Shown here: positions 7,639 through 16,353 of the stretch, piece by piece | Layout: every line of letters starts with the position of its first letter | How positions within the stretch are numbered: the first letter of the stretch is position 1 | Assembly: GCF_000420145.1 (NCBI RefSeq) | Contig: NZ_ATUJ01000008.1 | Span: 1 to 64,000, forward strand | Source: Paracoccus zeaxanthinifaciens ATCC 21588 | GTDB lineage: Bacteria > Pseudomonadota > Alphaproteobacteria > Rhodobacterales > Rhodobacteraceae | Length of the DNA stretch: 64,000 nucleotides | Direction: 5' to 3' | Notes under the pieces: generated by a model | Database searches by the model: none | What the model saw: the letters and a program-made list of their open reading frames with translations, nothing else | What the model was told of the DNA's origin: nothing | Program-made: the position numbers and the translations under genes

Positions 7639-8919
7639 TCAAAGGCCCGTGCGCGGCCCCTGCGGCACCAGGATCGAGGGTTCGCGCCGCGCCACGCAAT
7701 CGCTGCGCGGGCAGATGCGGCAGGCGGGGCCCACGGGCAGCGCATCGTCGGGCGCGGGCCCGTCCAGCGGGATCATCAGCATCGTCGCCTCGGTCAGCCA
7801 GGGGCCGTGCAGGCCAAGGGGTTGGCGGCGGCTGGAATGACTGATCGTGGCGAACGCTCGGCCCTCGGTCGTGACGACGTGATGGGCCAGCGCGACCTGA
7901 GGCGCGGCCAGCGCCTGGAACAGCGGCCACAGCGCGCAGCTGTCGCCCGGGCGCGGCAGGGCAAAGCCCTTGGCGGCGCGGCGCAGCGTCAGCATCCCCG
8001 ATGCATCGCAGACCAGCAGCCCCGCGCCCGCGAAACCCTCGGGTTGCAGATCGACGATGCGGCGCATCACCAGATCGACGGGCAGGTCCAGCCGCGCGGC
8101 AAGCGCCACCACGTCGCGATCGGCGCGCAGGCCGTCCAGCAGCGCCTGGTCCGGCAGCATCTGCCGGTCCCGCGCAAGACGCTGGCCTATGCCCGCAGCC
8201 ATCTGCCGCGCCGCGTCCGAGGACAGCTGGATCGCCGGATCGGCCCCGTCGGCCAGCCATGCCTCGACCTCTTCCTGGGGCGAGGCGGCGGTGCCCTCGG
8301 CCTCGAAGCTGTCCAGATAGGCCACGAGCGATTGCGCGGTGACCGACAGGCGCTGGCTGTCCTGGTGCAGGTTGGCGTGGAACCGGTCGCGCCATTCGGG
8401 GGCGACCTCACCATCCTCGACCAGGATCGCGGCGGTCGAACGGACCGAGGTGACCGCCGACAGCACCTCGTGCATGGTCGTCAGCAGATAGGGATCCTGC
8501 GTCATGCGGTCCGACATGTCCACAAGCTGCCGTTCCAGCGATGCCGCGCGCCGCGACTGGGCGATCAGCAGCTCGGACCAGCCGGGATATCGGGCCAGGA
8601 ACTCGGCCAGCTGCTCCAGCTCGGGGGGGCTGTCGCCGGCGACGGGATGGGCCGCAGCCTCGCGCAGCGCGGCGATGCGGACCTCCTCGCGGCCCTCGGA
8701 CAGCTCCTCGGGGGTGATCTGCAGCTCGGCCGCCAGCTTTTCCAGCAGTTCGGCGCTGACGGGTCGGCGGTTATGCTCGATCAGGTTCAGGTAGGCGGGC
8801 GAGATGCCGACCGCACGCGCCACGTCGCTTTGACGGCGGTCCTGCGCCATGCGGCGTTCGCGGATGCGCGTGCCCAGCAGGACGTTCGGCCCCGCGCCGC
8901 TGTCACGCGCGGGTGTCAC
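7639..8919 (-). CDS. ScfR-family (XRE plus short-chain fatty acyl sensing) transcriptional regulator
   Basis: A 426-residue regulator with an N-terminal XRE helix-turn-helix (about 10-65: RIRERRMAQDRRQSDVARAV, then PAYLNLIEHNRRPVS). The long C-terminal region ends in CRICPRSDCVARREPSIL, the hallmark of short-chain fatty acyl regulators (ScfR, DUF2083). Known relatives bind short acyl-CoAs and control propionyl-CoA carboxylase, isocitrate lyase or methylcitrate genes (PccR, RamB and MccR types). I take the GTG at 8919, which overlaps the DUF815 stop (GTGA), because homology begins just after it. A carboxylate-sensing kinase lies next to it, suggesting linked control of acetate and propionate use. 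The target promoter is not visible here. Confidence 0.85.
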   Translation of the reverse strand: MTPARDSGAGPNVLLGTRIRERRMAQDRRQSDVARAVGISPAYLNLIEHNRRPVSAELLEKLAAELQITPEELSEGREEVRIAALREAAAHPVAGDSPPELEQLAEFLARYPGWSELLIAQSRRAASLERQLVDMSDRMTQDPYLLTTMHEVLSAVTSVRSTAAILVEDGEVAPEWRDRFHANLHQDSQRLSVTAQSLVAYLDSFEAEGTAASPQEEVEAWLADGADPAIQLSSDAARQMAAGIGQRLARDRQMLPDQALLDGLRADRDVVALAARLDLPVDLVMRRIVDLQPEGFAGAGLLVCDASGMLTLRRAAKGFALPRPGDSCALWPLFQALAAPQVALAHHVVTTEGRAFATISHSSRRQPLGLHGPWLTEATMLMIPLDGPAPDDALPVGPACRICPRSDCVARREPSILVPQGPRTGL

Positions 8920-9755
8920 AGTGCGATCCCGTGCCGCCCCGCCAGATCGGTGAAGAACTGCCACGCGACCCGACCCGAGCGCGACCCGCGCGTGGCCTGC
9001 CACTCGATCGCCTGCGCGCGCAGGTCGTCCGCACCGATGCGCAGGCCATATGCCGCGCAATAGCCGTCGATCATCGACAGGAACTGGTCCTGATCGCAGG
9101 GGTGGAAGCCCAGCCACAGGCCGAAGCGATCCGACAGCGACACCTTCTCCTCGACGGCCTCGGCGGGGTGGATGGCGGATGAACGCTCGTTCTCGATCAT
9201 GTCGCGGGGCATCAGGTGACGGCGGTTCGACGTGGCATAGAGGATGACGTTCGACGGACGCCCGCTGATCCCGCCATCCAGCACGGCCTTGAGCGACTTG
9301 TACTGCGTGTCGTCATGGCTGAAGGACAGATCGTCGGAAAACAGCACGAAGCGCTTGTCGGGGGCCGCGGCCAACAGCGACAGCAGCCGCCCCACCGATG
9401 CAAGATCCTCTCGCGCGATCTCGACCAGGACCAGGGGAAGGTTCTCGGCCACGGCGCGGGCATGGACGGCCTTCACCAGCGAGGATTTCCCCATCCCCCG
9501 CGCACCCCACAGCAGGGCGTTGTTCGCCGCGTGGCCGCGCGCGAATTGCAGCGTGTTGGCCAGCAGCGTGCGCTTGGCGCCGTCGATGCCCAGCAGCAGG
9601 TCCAGATCCTGCCGGTCCACATCGGGCACGGGGACCAGCCCCTCGGGGTCGGTGCGCCAGACGAAGGCGGTCGAGGCGTCGAAATCGGGGGCCGGACGCG
9701 GGGGCGGCGACATCCGCTCCAGCGCGTCGGCGATGCGGGTCAGAACCTCGGTCAC
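8916..9755 (-). CDS. DUF815-family AAA ATPase
   Basis: A 279-residue P-loop ATPase with Walker [10 protein letters not shown] (residues 84-92) and a Walker B-type strand [10 protein letters not shown]. The conserved [18 protein letters not shown] segment is typical of DUF815. Members resemble AAA+ loaders, but their role is not established. The GTG start at 9755 overlaps the tatC stop by four bases, and its own stop overlaps the ScfR gene the same way, so tatC, this gene and the regulator look translationally coupled. A chaperone role in maturation of Tat cargo is possible but unsupported. Confidence 0.85.
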   Translation of the reverse strand: MTEVLTRIADALERMSPPPRPAPDFDASTAFVWRTDPEGLVPVPDVDRQDLDLLLGIDGAKRTLLANTLQFARGHAANNALLWGARGMGKSSLVKAVHARAVAENLPLVLVEIAREDLASVGRLLSLLAAAPDKRFVLFSDDLSFSHDDTQYKSLKAVLDGGISGRPSNVILYATSNRRHLMPRDMIENERSSAIHPAEAVEEKVSLSDRFGLWLGFHPCDQDQFLSMIDGYCAAYGLRIGADDLRAQAIEWQATRGSRSGRVAWQFFTDLAGRHGIAL

Positions 9756-10606
9756 TCGTCCTCCTCGACCCACAGACCCTGCGCGCGCAGCTCGGCCTCG
9801 CGGCGTTTCTCGATGCGGGCGACAAGCTGGATCGAGATCTCGTAGAGGCCATAGACCACGGTGAACAGCACCACCTGCGAGATGACGTCGGGCGGGGTCG
9901 CGACCGCGGCAAGCACCAGGATCGCCAGCACCGCATAGCGGCGAACGGCGCCCAGCCCCTCGGCGGACACGAGGCCCGCCTTGCCAAGCAGCGTCAGCGC
10001 GACCGGCAGCTGGAAGCTGAGCCCGAAGGCCAGCAGGAACTTCATCGTCAGCGCAAGATATTCCTGCATCGAGCCCTGGAAGGCGATGCCGGCCACGTCG
10101 CGCGTGGTCGTCACCTCGTCCGCGGTCGCCACGACAGGCGCCTGCTGAAATCCGAGGAAGAAGTCGTAAGCCATTGGCAAAATGACATAATACGCAAATG
10201 TCGCACCGATGGCGAACATCACCGGAGAGGCGATCAGGAACGGCAGGAATGCCGCCTTCTCGGACCGGTAGAGGCCCGGCGCGATGAAGCGCCACAGCTG
10301 GTTGCCGATGACCGGGAAGGCCAGGACGAAGCCGCCGAAAAAGCTGATATTGACCGCGGTGAAGAAGCCTTCCTGCAGCTTGATGATCTGCAGCTGGCAG
10401 CTCTGGTCGCGTTCGGCCAGCGCCTGGCAGATCGGCTGGGTCAGGATGTTGTAGATCGGCTTCCAGACGGTGTAGCACAGCACCATCGCGATGACGAAGG
10501 CCACCAGCGACCAGATGATGCGGGTGCGAAGCTCGGCCAGATGCTCGATCAGCGGGGCCGAGCTGTCGTCGATCTCGTCCTCGGGACGCGTCGTGTTGTC
10601 GGCCAC
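9752..10606 (-). CDS. tatC: twin-arginine translocase subunit TatC
   Basis: A 284-residue polytopic inner-membrane protein with the TatC layout: conserved [12 protein letters not shown] start, periplasmic loop with [10 protein letters not shown], the [14 protein letters not shown] motif, and [10 protein letters not shown] before the last helices. TatC recognises twin-arginine signal peptides of folded exported proteins and nucleates TatA assembly. The start lies one base after the tatB stop. Length is slightly longer than E. coli TatC because of extensions at both ends, as is usual in alphaproteobacteria. Confidence 0.97.
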   Translation of the reverse strand: MADNTTRPEDEIDDSSAPLIEHLAELRTRIIWSLVAFVIAMVLCYTVWKPIYNILTQPICQALAERDQSCQLQIIKLQEGFFTAVNISFFGGFVLAFPVIGNQLWRFIAPGLYRSEKAAFLPFLIASPVMFAIGATFAYYVILPMAYDFFLGFQQAPVVATADEVTTTRDVAGIAFQGSMQEYLALTMKFLLAFGLSFQLPVALTLLGKAGLVSAEGLGAVRRYAVLAILVLAAVATPPDVISQVVLFTVVYGLYEISIQLVARIEKRREAELRAQGLWVEEDE

Positions 10607-10607
10607 G

Positions 10608-11066
10608 TCAGTCGTCTTTCATGTCGGAGCGGCGAACCGGATGCAGGCTGCGGCCAGTTGCGTCGGGGGTCGCGTCGGAGGTTTCCGGCACCGCCGCATC
10701 GGCGGCCCCGGGCGTTTCGGGGGCAGCGGGTTCGGGTGCGGCGGGGTCGGCCTGCACACCGCCCTTGGCGGCGGGCATCTTCGGCTCCCACTTCTCGAAC
10801 CGGTCGGCGGCACGGTCCAGCGCGTCGAGGCCAAGCCCCTTCTTGCTGGTCAGGGACTTCATGTCGCGCAGCGATCCCGCAGCCTCGTCCAGGCCGGAAC
10901 TGCGGGCGGCGTCTTCCATCGCCGAGGTGAATTCGCGGCCCATCGCGCGCACGCGCGCCATGATGCGGCCAAGCGAATGGAACAGATGCGGCAGGTCCTT
11001 GGGACCCACCACGATCAGGGCGACGATGCCGATAAGCAGCAGCTCGCTCCAGCCGATATCCAGCAT
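10608..11066 (-). CDS. tatB: Sec-independent translocase subunit TatB
   Basis: A 152-residue protein with one N-terminal helix ([20 protein letters not shown]), the [14 protein letters not shown] amphipathic segment and a long charged, then alanine/proline-rich tail. This is the TatB pattern; TatB sits with TatC in the signal-peptide receptor. It lies between tatA (19-base gap) and tatC (1-base gap). The low-complexity C-terminus is typical and not a sign of a broken gene. Confidence 0.95.
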   Translation of the reverse strand: MLDIGWSELLLIGIVALIVVGPKDLPHLFHSLGRIMARVRAMGREFTSAMEDAARSSGLDEAAGSLRDMKSLTSKKGLGLDALDRAADRFEKWEPKMPAAKGGVQADPAAPEPAAPETPGAADAAVPETSDATPDATGRSLHPVRRSDMKDD

Positions 11067-11085
11067 GGGACGCGCCTTTCCGGGA

Positions 11086-11319
11086 TCAGCTGCGGTCGGT
11101 CGTGTGCGGCGTCACGTCGCGCGCGGTCTTGCCGGGGACTTCCTCGTCGGTCTTCGAGGCGTTCTCGATCTCGTCCGCGCCGTCCTTGACGCCTTTCTTG
11201 AAGGCGGTGATTCCCTTGCCCACTTCGCCCATCAGCGACGAGATCTTGCCCCGTCCGAACAGGACAAGCACGACGACCGCGATCAGAAGAAGGCCGGGAA
11301 GGCCGATATTGTTCAGCAT
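11086..11319 (-). CDS. tatA: Sec-independent translocase subunit TatA
   Basis: A 77-residue protein starting [20 protein letters not shown], followed by [23 protein letters not shown], the TatA hinge (FGRGK) and amphipathic helix, then an acidic tail. TatA oligomers form the translocation pore. The ATG at 11319 is preferred over the in-frame ATG at 11331: GGAG lies about seven bases upstream and the protein then begins like other TatA proteins. It is the first gene of tatABC and of the longer coupled run that follows. Confidence 0.95.
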   Translation of the reverse strand: MLNNIGLPGLLLIAVVVLVLFGRGKISSLMGEVGKGITAFKKGVKDGADEIENASKTDEEVPGKTARDVTPHTTDRS

Positions 11320-11449
11320 TTGACACTCCATCGCCGGGCGGTCCGACCGCCCGCGTGGCCATGTCTAAAAGGTCGCGGCGGCATTTGCAAAGCCCTTTGA
11401 CGTGAACGCGCCACCTTGGCACGGCCCGCCGGTCGCGCGATAAGGCGGC

Positions 11450-12067
11450 ATGGACATGGCCGCATACATCACCGCCTTCGTCACGCTGTTCGTGGTCATC
11501 GACCCGATCGGCCTGACGCCGGTCTTCATCGCGCTGACGCCCGGCCAATCGGCCGAGCAGCGCCGCCGCATCGGCATCCGCGCGCTGTTCATCGCCGCGA
11601 TCCTGCTGATGGTCTTCGGCCTTGCAGGAGAGGCGATCCTGTCGGGCATCGGGATCTCGATCTCGGCGTTCCGGATCGCGGGCGGGCTGCTGCTGTTCCT
11701 GACGGCGCTGGACATGCTGTTCGAGCGCCGGACCGAGCGCCGCGAGGACAAGGCCGACAGCGACGATCCCGACCACGACCCTTCGGTCTTTCCGCTGGCC
11801 ATGCCGCTTCTGGCCGGTCCCGGTGCGCTGGCCACGATGATCCTGCTGGTGGGCGAGGGTCCGAGCGTGGCGCATGTGCTGATGGTCAACCTGGTGATGC
11901 TGGCCGTGCTTGGCATCTGCATGGTCCTGTTCGTGCTGGCGACGCCCCTGGCGCGCGCCTTGGGCCGGACCGGCGTCATGGTCGTCACGCGCCTTCTGGG
12001 CATGCTGCTGGCGGCGCTGTCGGTGCAGTTCGTGATCGACGGGCTGAAAGGCTCGGGGCTGTTCTGA
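11450..12067 (+). CDS. MarC-family integral membrane protein
   Basis: A 205-residue six-helix membrane protein. It has the MarC features FVVIDPIGLTPVFIALTPG near the start, FRIAGGLLLFLTALDMLF in the middle and PLAMPLLAGPGALATMILL. MarC proteins are common but their role is unsettled; the earlier link to multiple antibiotic resistance was not upheld. A charged loop (about 92-112) separates the two halves. The stop overlaps the next start by one base (TGATG). A weak AAGG site precedes the ATG at 11450; the ATG two codons later is an alternative. Confidence 0.9.
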   Translation: MDMAAYITAFVTLFVVIDPIGLTPVFIALTPGQSAEQRRRIGIRALFIAAILLMVFGLAGEAILSGIGISISAFRIAGGLLLFLTALDMLFERRTERREDKADSDDPDHDPSVFPLAMPLLAGPGALATMILLVGEGPSVAHVLMVNLVMLAVLGICMVLFVLATPLARALGRTGVMVVTRLLGMLLAALSVQFVIDGLKGSGLF

Positions 12068-12630
12068 TGGGCGCGGGGGACTGGCCCAGCCTCGTCTTCT
12101 ACGGCCTGCTTCTGGTCTTTATCGGCGGCGCCGTCATCGTCGAATTCAGCGGTCGCGGGGGTCGCGCCATCCGCATGGCGGCCGTCTGGGCCGTGATCTT
12201 CGCGGCGGGCACGCTGGCCGCCGACTGGTGGATGGGGTCGGAACAGACCGTCACGCAGGACGGTCGCCGGATCGAGGCCCGCGCCGGCCCGAACGGGCAT
12301 TTCCACCTGACCGCCGACGTGAACGGGCAGCCCGTCCGCTTCATCGTCGATACCGGCGCGACGGGGATCGCCCTGACGCGCGAGGATGCCGCGCGGCTGG
12401 GGCTGGACCCCGACAACCTTCGCTTCGACGGGCAGGCCATGACCGCGAATGGCGACGTGCCGACTGCGCGGGTGCGGCTGGACCGCTTCACTCTGGGCGG
12501 GATCGAGGATCGCGCCGTCCCCGCCACGGTCGTCGGCGGGGATCTGGGCGCGTCGCTGCTGGGGATGAGCTATCTCCGCCGCTTTGCCCGCGTCAGCTTC
12601 GAGGGCGAGAGGCTCATCCTCGAACGCTGA
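12067..12630 (+). CDS. membrane-anchored retropepsin-like aspartic protease (TIGR02281 type)
   Basis: A 187-residue protein with two N-terminal membrane helices (about 8-26 and 36-54). A single-lobe aspartic protease domain follows: catalytic DTGA at residues 95-98 (context FIVDTGATGIALT), a flap-like region and LLGMSYLRRFARV near the end. Single-lobe enzymes of this family work as dimers, with the catalytic domain probably facing the periplasm; substrates are unknown. It is coupled to marC (TGATG). The stop is directly followed by the convergent ABM gene. Confidence 0.85.
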   Translation: MGAGDWPSLVFYGLLLVFIGGAVIVEFSGRGGRAIRMAAVWAVIFAAGTLAADWWMGSEQTVTQDGRRIEARAGPNGHFHLTADVNGQPVRFIVDTGATGIALTREDAARLGLDPDNLRFDGQAMTANGDVPTARVRLDRFTLGGIEDRAVPATVVGGDLGASLLGMSYLRRFARVSFEGERLILER

Positions 12631-12930
12631 TCACTTCGCGAAGGGGCGCACCATCTTCACGTCGGATGCGCCACCCTCGGCCATGCCGGTCAGTTCGGCA
12701 TTGAAGGCGACGGTATGGGGCGCGTCGATATGGGTGCGGAACGCGGCCTCGTCGCGATATTCCTCGACGATGGTGATGCCGCGCCCGTCAGGGCCGTCAC
12801 CCAGGTAGATGTCGAACAAGAGGTTCCCCTCTTCGGCGCGGACATCCTGCGCAAGTTGCGCCAACCGATCCTCGACGGCCTGTTCCCGGCCCGCAAGGGG
12901 GGTGATGCGTGCGATCACGCCAATGGTCAT
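12631..12930 (-). CDS. antibiotic biosynthesis monooxygenase (ABM) domain protein
   Basis: A 99-residue dimeric alpha+beta barrel protein of the ABM/YgiN type: VIARITPLAGREQAVEDRL, then EEGNLLFDIYLG, IVEEYRDEAAFRTHIDAPH and a C-terminal strand. Members include quinol monooxygenase YgiN and heme-degrading or aldehyde-related proteins; cofactor-free oxidation of aromatics is one known activity. It ends next to the convergent protease stop and begins about 80 bases from the oxidoreductase gene, with no clear operon partner. The specific substrate is unknown. Confidence 0.85.
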   Translation of the reverse strand: MTIGVIARITPLAGREQAVEDRLAQLAQDVRAEEGNLLFDIYLGDGPDGRGITIVEEYRDEAAFRTHIDAPHTVAFNAELTGMAEGGASDVKMVRPFAK

Positions 12931-13011
12931 GATGCGTCCTTTCCTGTCTGCGCCAGATGCGGCGCGGCAGCCCGGATAACGCCCCGGACCGCCCTGCGCC
13001 AGAGGTGGCGT

Positions 13012-15285
13012 TCAGGCGCCGATATCCAGCCGCACCGGAATGCCCTTGGCCGCGGGCGTGCCCGAGGCCAGGTCGTGGCGCGACAGCGGCGACAGGGGGT
13101 TCAGTTCCGGGAAATATCCCGCGATGCACCCCCGCGGCAGATCATAGGGCAGAACGCGCAGCCCCTCGACCCGGCGGCGGATGTTGTCATCTGCGGCACC
13201 GTCCAGCGCGATCCGCTGCTCGGGCTCCAGCCCTTCGGCCATCATGTCGTCGGGCGACATCATGATCAGCATCCGGTCGCCCTCGATCCCGCGCAGACGA
13301 TCGCTGTAGCCATAGACGGTGGTGTTGAACTGGTCGTTCGACCGCAGCGTCATCAGGCGATAGACGCCCTGGCGTTCGCCCAGGCCCGTCTGGTCCAGTG
13401 CGACGGGGACCGTGAACTCGGCCTTGCCGCTGGCGGTGTGCCAGATGCGCTGCCCCGCATCGTTGCCGCGATAGAAGCCGCCCTCCCAGTGCATCCGCTC
13501 CTCGTAGTCGTAGAACTGCGCCGAGTAGATGCGGCTGATCGCCTTGCGGATCAGCGAATAGTCGCGCCCCCAATCCTGCCAGGGCAGGTTCGGGTTCGGC
13601 TCCAGCACGGCATCGGCAAGGGCGGTGATGATCGCGGTCTCGGATCGCAGGGTCGGGTCGGCGGGCTTGCGCCTGCCGATCGAGGCGTGGATGTGGCTGA
13701 AGCTGTCCTCCATGCTGACATGCTGGTTCACGCCGTCGCGGATGTCCTCTTCCTGCCGCACGAGGCAGGGCAGGATCCACGAGGACCGCCCCGGCAGCAG
13801 ATGCGTGCGGTTGAGGCGCGTGGCGATATGGACGGTCAGCTGCATCCGGCCCCATGCTTCGGCCACGCGGTCCTGGTCGGGCACGGCGCGGACAAGATTG
13901 CCGCCCAGCCCGATATAGGCCTGCGCCTCTCCGTCCAGCAGCGCGTTGAGGAAGGCGGTCGTGTTCCAGCCCTCCTCCATCGGGGGTTCGATGCCGAATT
14001 CCTCGCGCAGGCGGTCGTTCGGGACCTGTTCGGGCTTTTCCGCGATGCCCACGGTGCGCTGGCCCTGCACGTTGGAATGGCCGCGGACGGGGCTGCATCC
14101 CGCACCGGGGCGGCCGATATTGCCGCGCAGCAGCAGCAGGTTCACCAGCGTCCCGATCGCGTCCGAGCCGTGGACATGCTGCGTCAGCCCCATGCCATAG
14201 ATGCCCATGACGGCCTTCGCCTCGGCATAGATGCGGCCCGCATCCTCCATCTGGGCGCGCGGGATGCCCGCGACACGTTCAAGATCGTCCCATTCCTGCG
14301 CCCGCACCCAATCCATCCAGGGCTGAAGATCATGCGTATGCTCGGCCAGGAAGTCATGGTCCAGAACGCCGCCTTGGCTGTCCTCCAGTTCCAGCACATG
14401 CTTGGCGATGCCCGTCAGCACGGCGATGTCGCCGCCCGCGCGCACCTGAAGATAGCGGTCGGCGATCTCGGTCGCGCTGCCCATGGTCATCTGCCAGGGC
14501 CGCTGCGGGTTCGCGAATTCGATCAGGCCCTTTTCCTTCAGCGGGTTGATCGCGACGATGTGGCAGCCGCGTTCCGCCGCCTGCTGCAACGGGTGCAGGA
14601 TGCGCGGGCTGTTCGTGCCGGGGTTCTGCCCGACATAGAAGATCGCGTCGCAATGCTGGAAATCGTCCAGCGTGCAGGTGCCCACGGGCGATCCAATCAC
14701 CTTCTTCAGCGCGACCGAGGTCGTCTCGTGGCACATGTTGGAGCTGTCGGGCAGGTTGCAATGCCCCCAGGCCCGCGCGAACAGCGCCCAGAGGAAGGAC
14801 GGCTCGAGCGCCGCCTTGCCCGAGGCATAGAAGCAGGTGCGCTTGGGGTCCAGCGCGCGCATCTCGGCGGCGATGGCGGCGATGGCCTCGTCCCAGTCCA
14901 CCTCGAGATACCGGTCGGTTTCGGCGTCATAGCGCAGGGGACGGGTCAGGCGGCCCGCCATCTCGAGGTCATATTCGGACCATCCGTAAAGCTCGGTCAC
15001 GGTATGGTCGCGGAAGAAATCGGGCGTGCAGCGGATGCTGGTCAGGTCCCAGGCGGTCGCCTTTGCGCCGTTCTCGCAGAACTCGACCTTGTGGGGGTGG
15101 CGCGGCTTGCCCCATGCGCAAGAGGTGCACATCGTGCCGCCCTGCTTGTTCTGGCGCAGCAGGGTTTCGGCCATGCCGGGCACGGGACGGGCGGCGCGTG
15201 TCACCTGCGCGATGCCGCGGGGCGACCCCCAGCCGCCGACCGGACCGTCATATGAATGGGGCGTGGGACGTTCGCGGTCGGTCAT
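13012..15285 (-). CDS. FdhF/YdeP-type molybdopterin oxidoreductase
   Basis: A 757-residue molybdenum enzyme of the YdeP branch of formate-dehydrogenase-H relatives. An N-terminal CTSCAWG stands where FdhF has its 4Fe-4S cysteines. A conserved NMCHETTSVALKK puts cysteine, not selenocysteine, at the putative metal ligand, and GLTQHVHG and RGHSNVQGQRTVG are cofactor-binding stretches. YdeP is linked to acid resistance in E. coli, but its reaction is not established. The ATG at 15285 (MTDRERPTPHSYDG) is used; the in-frame ATG at 15309 adds eight residues. It lies 66 bases beyond the symporter gene on the same strand. Confidence 0.88.
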   Translation of the reverse strand: MTDRERPTPHSYDGPVGGWGSPRGIAQVTRAARPVPGMAETLLRQNKQGGTMCTSCAWGKPRHPHKVEFCENGAKATAWDLTSIRCTPDFFRDHTVTELYGWSEYDLEMAGRLTRPLRYDAETDRYLEVDWDEAIAAIAAEMRALDPKRTCFYASGKAALEPSFLWALFARAWGHCNLPDSSNMCHETTSVALKKVIGSPVGTCTLDDFQHCDAIFYVGQNPGTNSPRILHPLQQAAERGCHIVAINPLKEKGLIEFANPQRPWQMTMGSATEIADRYLQVRAGGDIAVLTGIAKHVLELEDSQGGVLDHDFLAEHTHDLQPWMDWVRAQEWDDLERVAGIPRAQMEDAGRIYAEAKAVMGIYGMGLTQHVHGSDAIGTLVNLLLLRGNIGRPGAGCSPVRGHSNVQGQRTVGIAEKPEQVPNDRLREEFGIEPPMEEGWNTTAFLNALLDGEAQAYIGLGGNLVRAVPDQDRVAEAWGRMQLTVHIATRLNRTHLLPGRSSWILPCLVRQEEDIRDGVNQHVSMEDSFSHIHASIGRRKPADPTLRSETAIITALADAVLEPNPNLPWQDWGRDYSLIRKAISRIYSAQFYDYEERMHWEGGFYRGNDAGQRIWHTASGKAEFTVPVALDQTGLGERQGVYRLMTLRSNDQFNTTVYGYSDRLRGIEGDRMLIMMSPDDMMAEGLEPEQRIALDGAADDNIRRRVEGLRVLPYDLPRGCIAGYFPELNPLSPLSRHDLASGTPAAKGIPVRLDIGA

Positions 15286-15351
15286 GGCTTCCTCGTATGT
15301 CGGTGGCACGGACAGCGTAATCGTCGAACGTGTCCGCGCAAAGCGGGTTCC

Positions 15352-16341
15352 TCAGGCGGCGGGCATCCCGTGCCGCGCGGCGCGGCGGGCGCCCGACTGG
15401 GCGATCACCGCGCAGGCCAGCAATTGCGCCATGTGATAGACAAGTACAGGCAGAACCGTCGCACCCACGATCGCGGCGGGGAAAAGTGCCGTCGCAATGG
15501 GCAGGCCCGAGGCCAGGCTTTTCGTCGAGCCGCAGAAGAACAGGACCGAGCGGTCGGCATCCGGCAGCCCGCACAGCCGACCCAAGGCCGCCACCAGCGC
15601 GAAGACCAGCGCCAGCAGGATCAGCATGACCAGGATCAGCACGATCAGCGCGGTCGGCGGGATCTGCGCCCACAGGCCCGACACGGTGCCCGCCCCGAAG
15701 GCCGAGTAGACGATCAGCAGGATCGCGCCGCGGTCCACGAACAGCGTGGCGTTGCGGTGGCGCTGCACCGTCGCGCCCACCCAGGGGCGCAGCACCTGCC
15801 CCAGCACGAAGGGCAGCAGGATCTGCGTGCCGATGCGCAGGATGGCCGAGGGGTCGATCCCCCCGTCGCCCACCTGCAGGAACAGCGCGACCAGCAGCGG
15901 CGTCAGCACGACCCCCACCAGGTTCGACAGCGACGCCGCGCAGATCGCGGCGGGCACGTTGCCCTGCGCGATCGACACGAACGCGATCGAGCTTTGGACC
16001 GTCGACGGCAGCAGCCCCAGGAACACCACGCCGGTCGCGACCTCGGGGCCCAGCAGCGGGCCGAAGATCGCGGCCACGGCCATCGCCAGTACCGGGATCA
16101 GCACATAGGTCGATGCGAAGGTCAGCCCCTGCAGCCGCCAGTTCAGCATCCCGGCCCGAACCGAGGCCGGGTCCAGCTTCGCGCCGTACAGGAAGAACAG
16201 CAGCGCCACCGCGAAATAGGTGAAGCGCCCCAGCCCCTCGGCCGCGATGCCACGTGCGGGCAGGACCAGCCCCAGCAGGACCGCCCCCAGAAGCATCAGC
16301 ATGTAGGTGTCGATGCCGATCCGTTTCAGTCGTGCGAACAT
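15352..16341 (-). CDS. bile acid:sodium symporter (BASS) family transporter
   Basis: A 329-residue protein with about ten hydrophobic helices, of the YfeH/SBF-like type. Typical stretches are FLYGAKLDPASVRAGM, LPSTVQSSIAFVSIAQGN and FFCGSTKSLASGLPIATALF. Family members import organic anions with sodium; bacterial substrates include pantoate and keto acids, while most are unknown. It starts 12 bases after the gamma-glutamyltransferase-like gene, so the two are probably co-transcribed and may act on the same compound or its product. Confidence 0.88.
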   Translation of the reverse strand: MFARLKRIGIDTYMLMLLGAVLLGLVLPARGIAAEGLGRFTYFAVALLFFLYGAKLDPASVRAGMLNWRLQGLTFASTYVLIPVLAMAVAAIFGPLLGPEVATGVVFLGLLPSTVQSSIAFVSIAQGNVPAAICAASLSNLVGVVLTPLLVALFLQVGDGGIDPSAILRIGTQILLPFVLGQVLRPWVGATVQRHRNATLFVDRGAILLIVYSAFGAGTVSGLWAQIPPTALIVLILVMLILLALVFALVAALGRLCGLPDADRSVLFFCGSTKSLASGLPIATALFPAAIVGATVLPVLVYHMAQLLACAVIAQSGARRAARHGMPAA

Positions 16342-16353
16342 GTCCGCCCCCTT

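Noticed and set aside
12715..15255. An 846-codon frame on the plus strand
   Set aside because: Antisense shadow of the YdeP-type oxidoreductase and ABM genes, with no recognisable domain.
13012..15285. Selenocysteine in the FdhF-like enzyme
   Set aside because: No in-frame TGA; the position is an ordinary cysteine (NMCHET).
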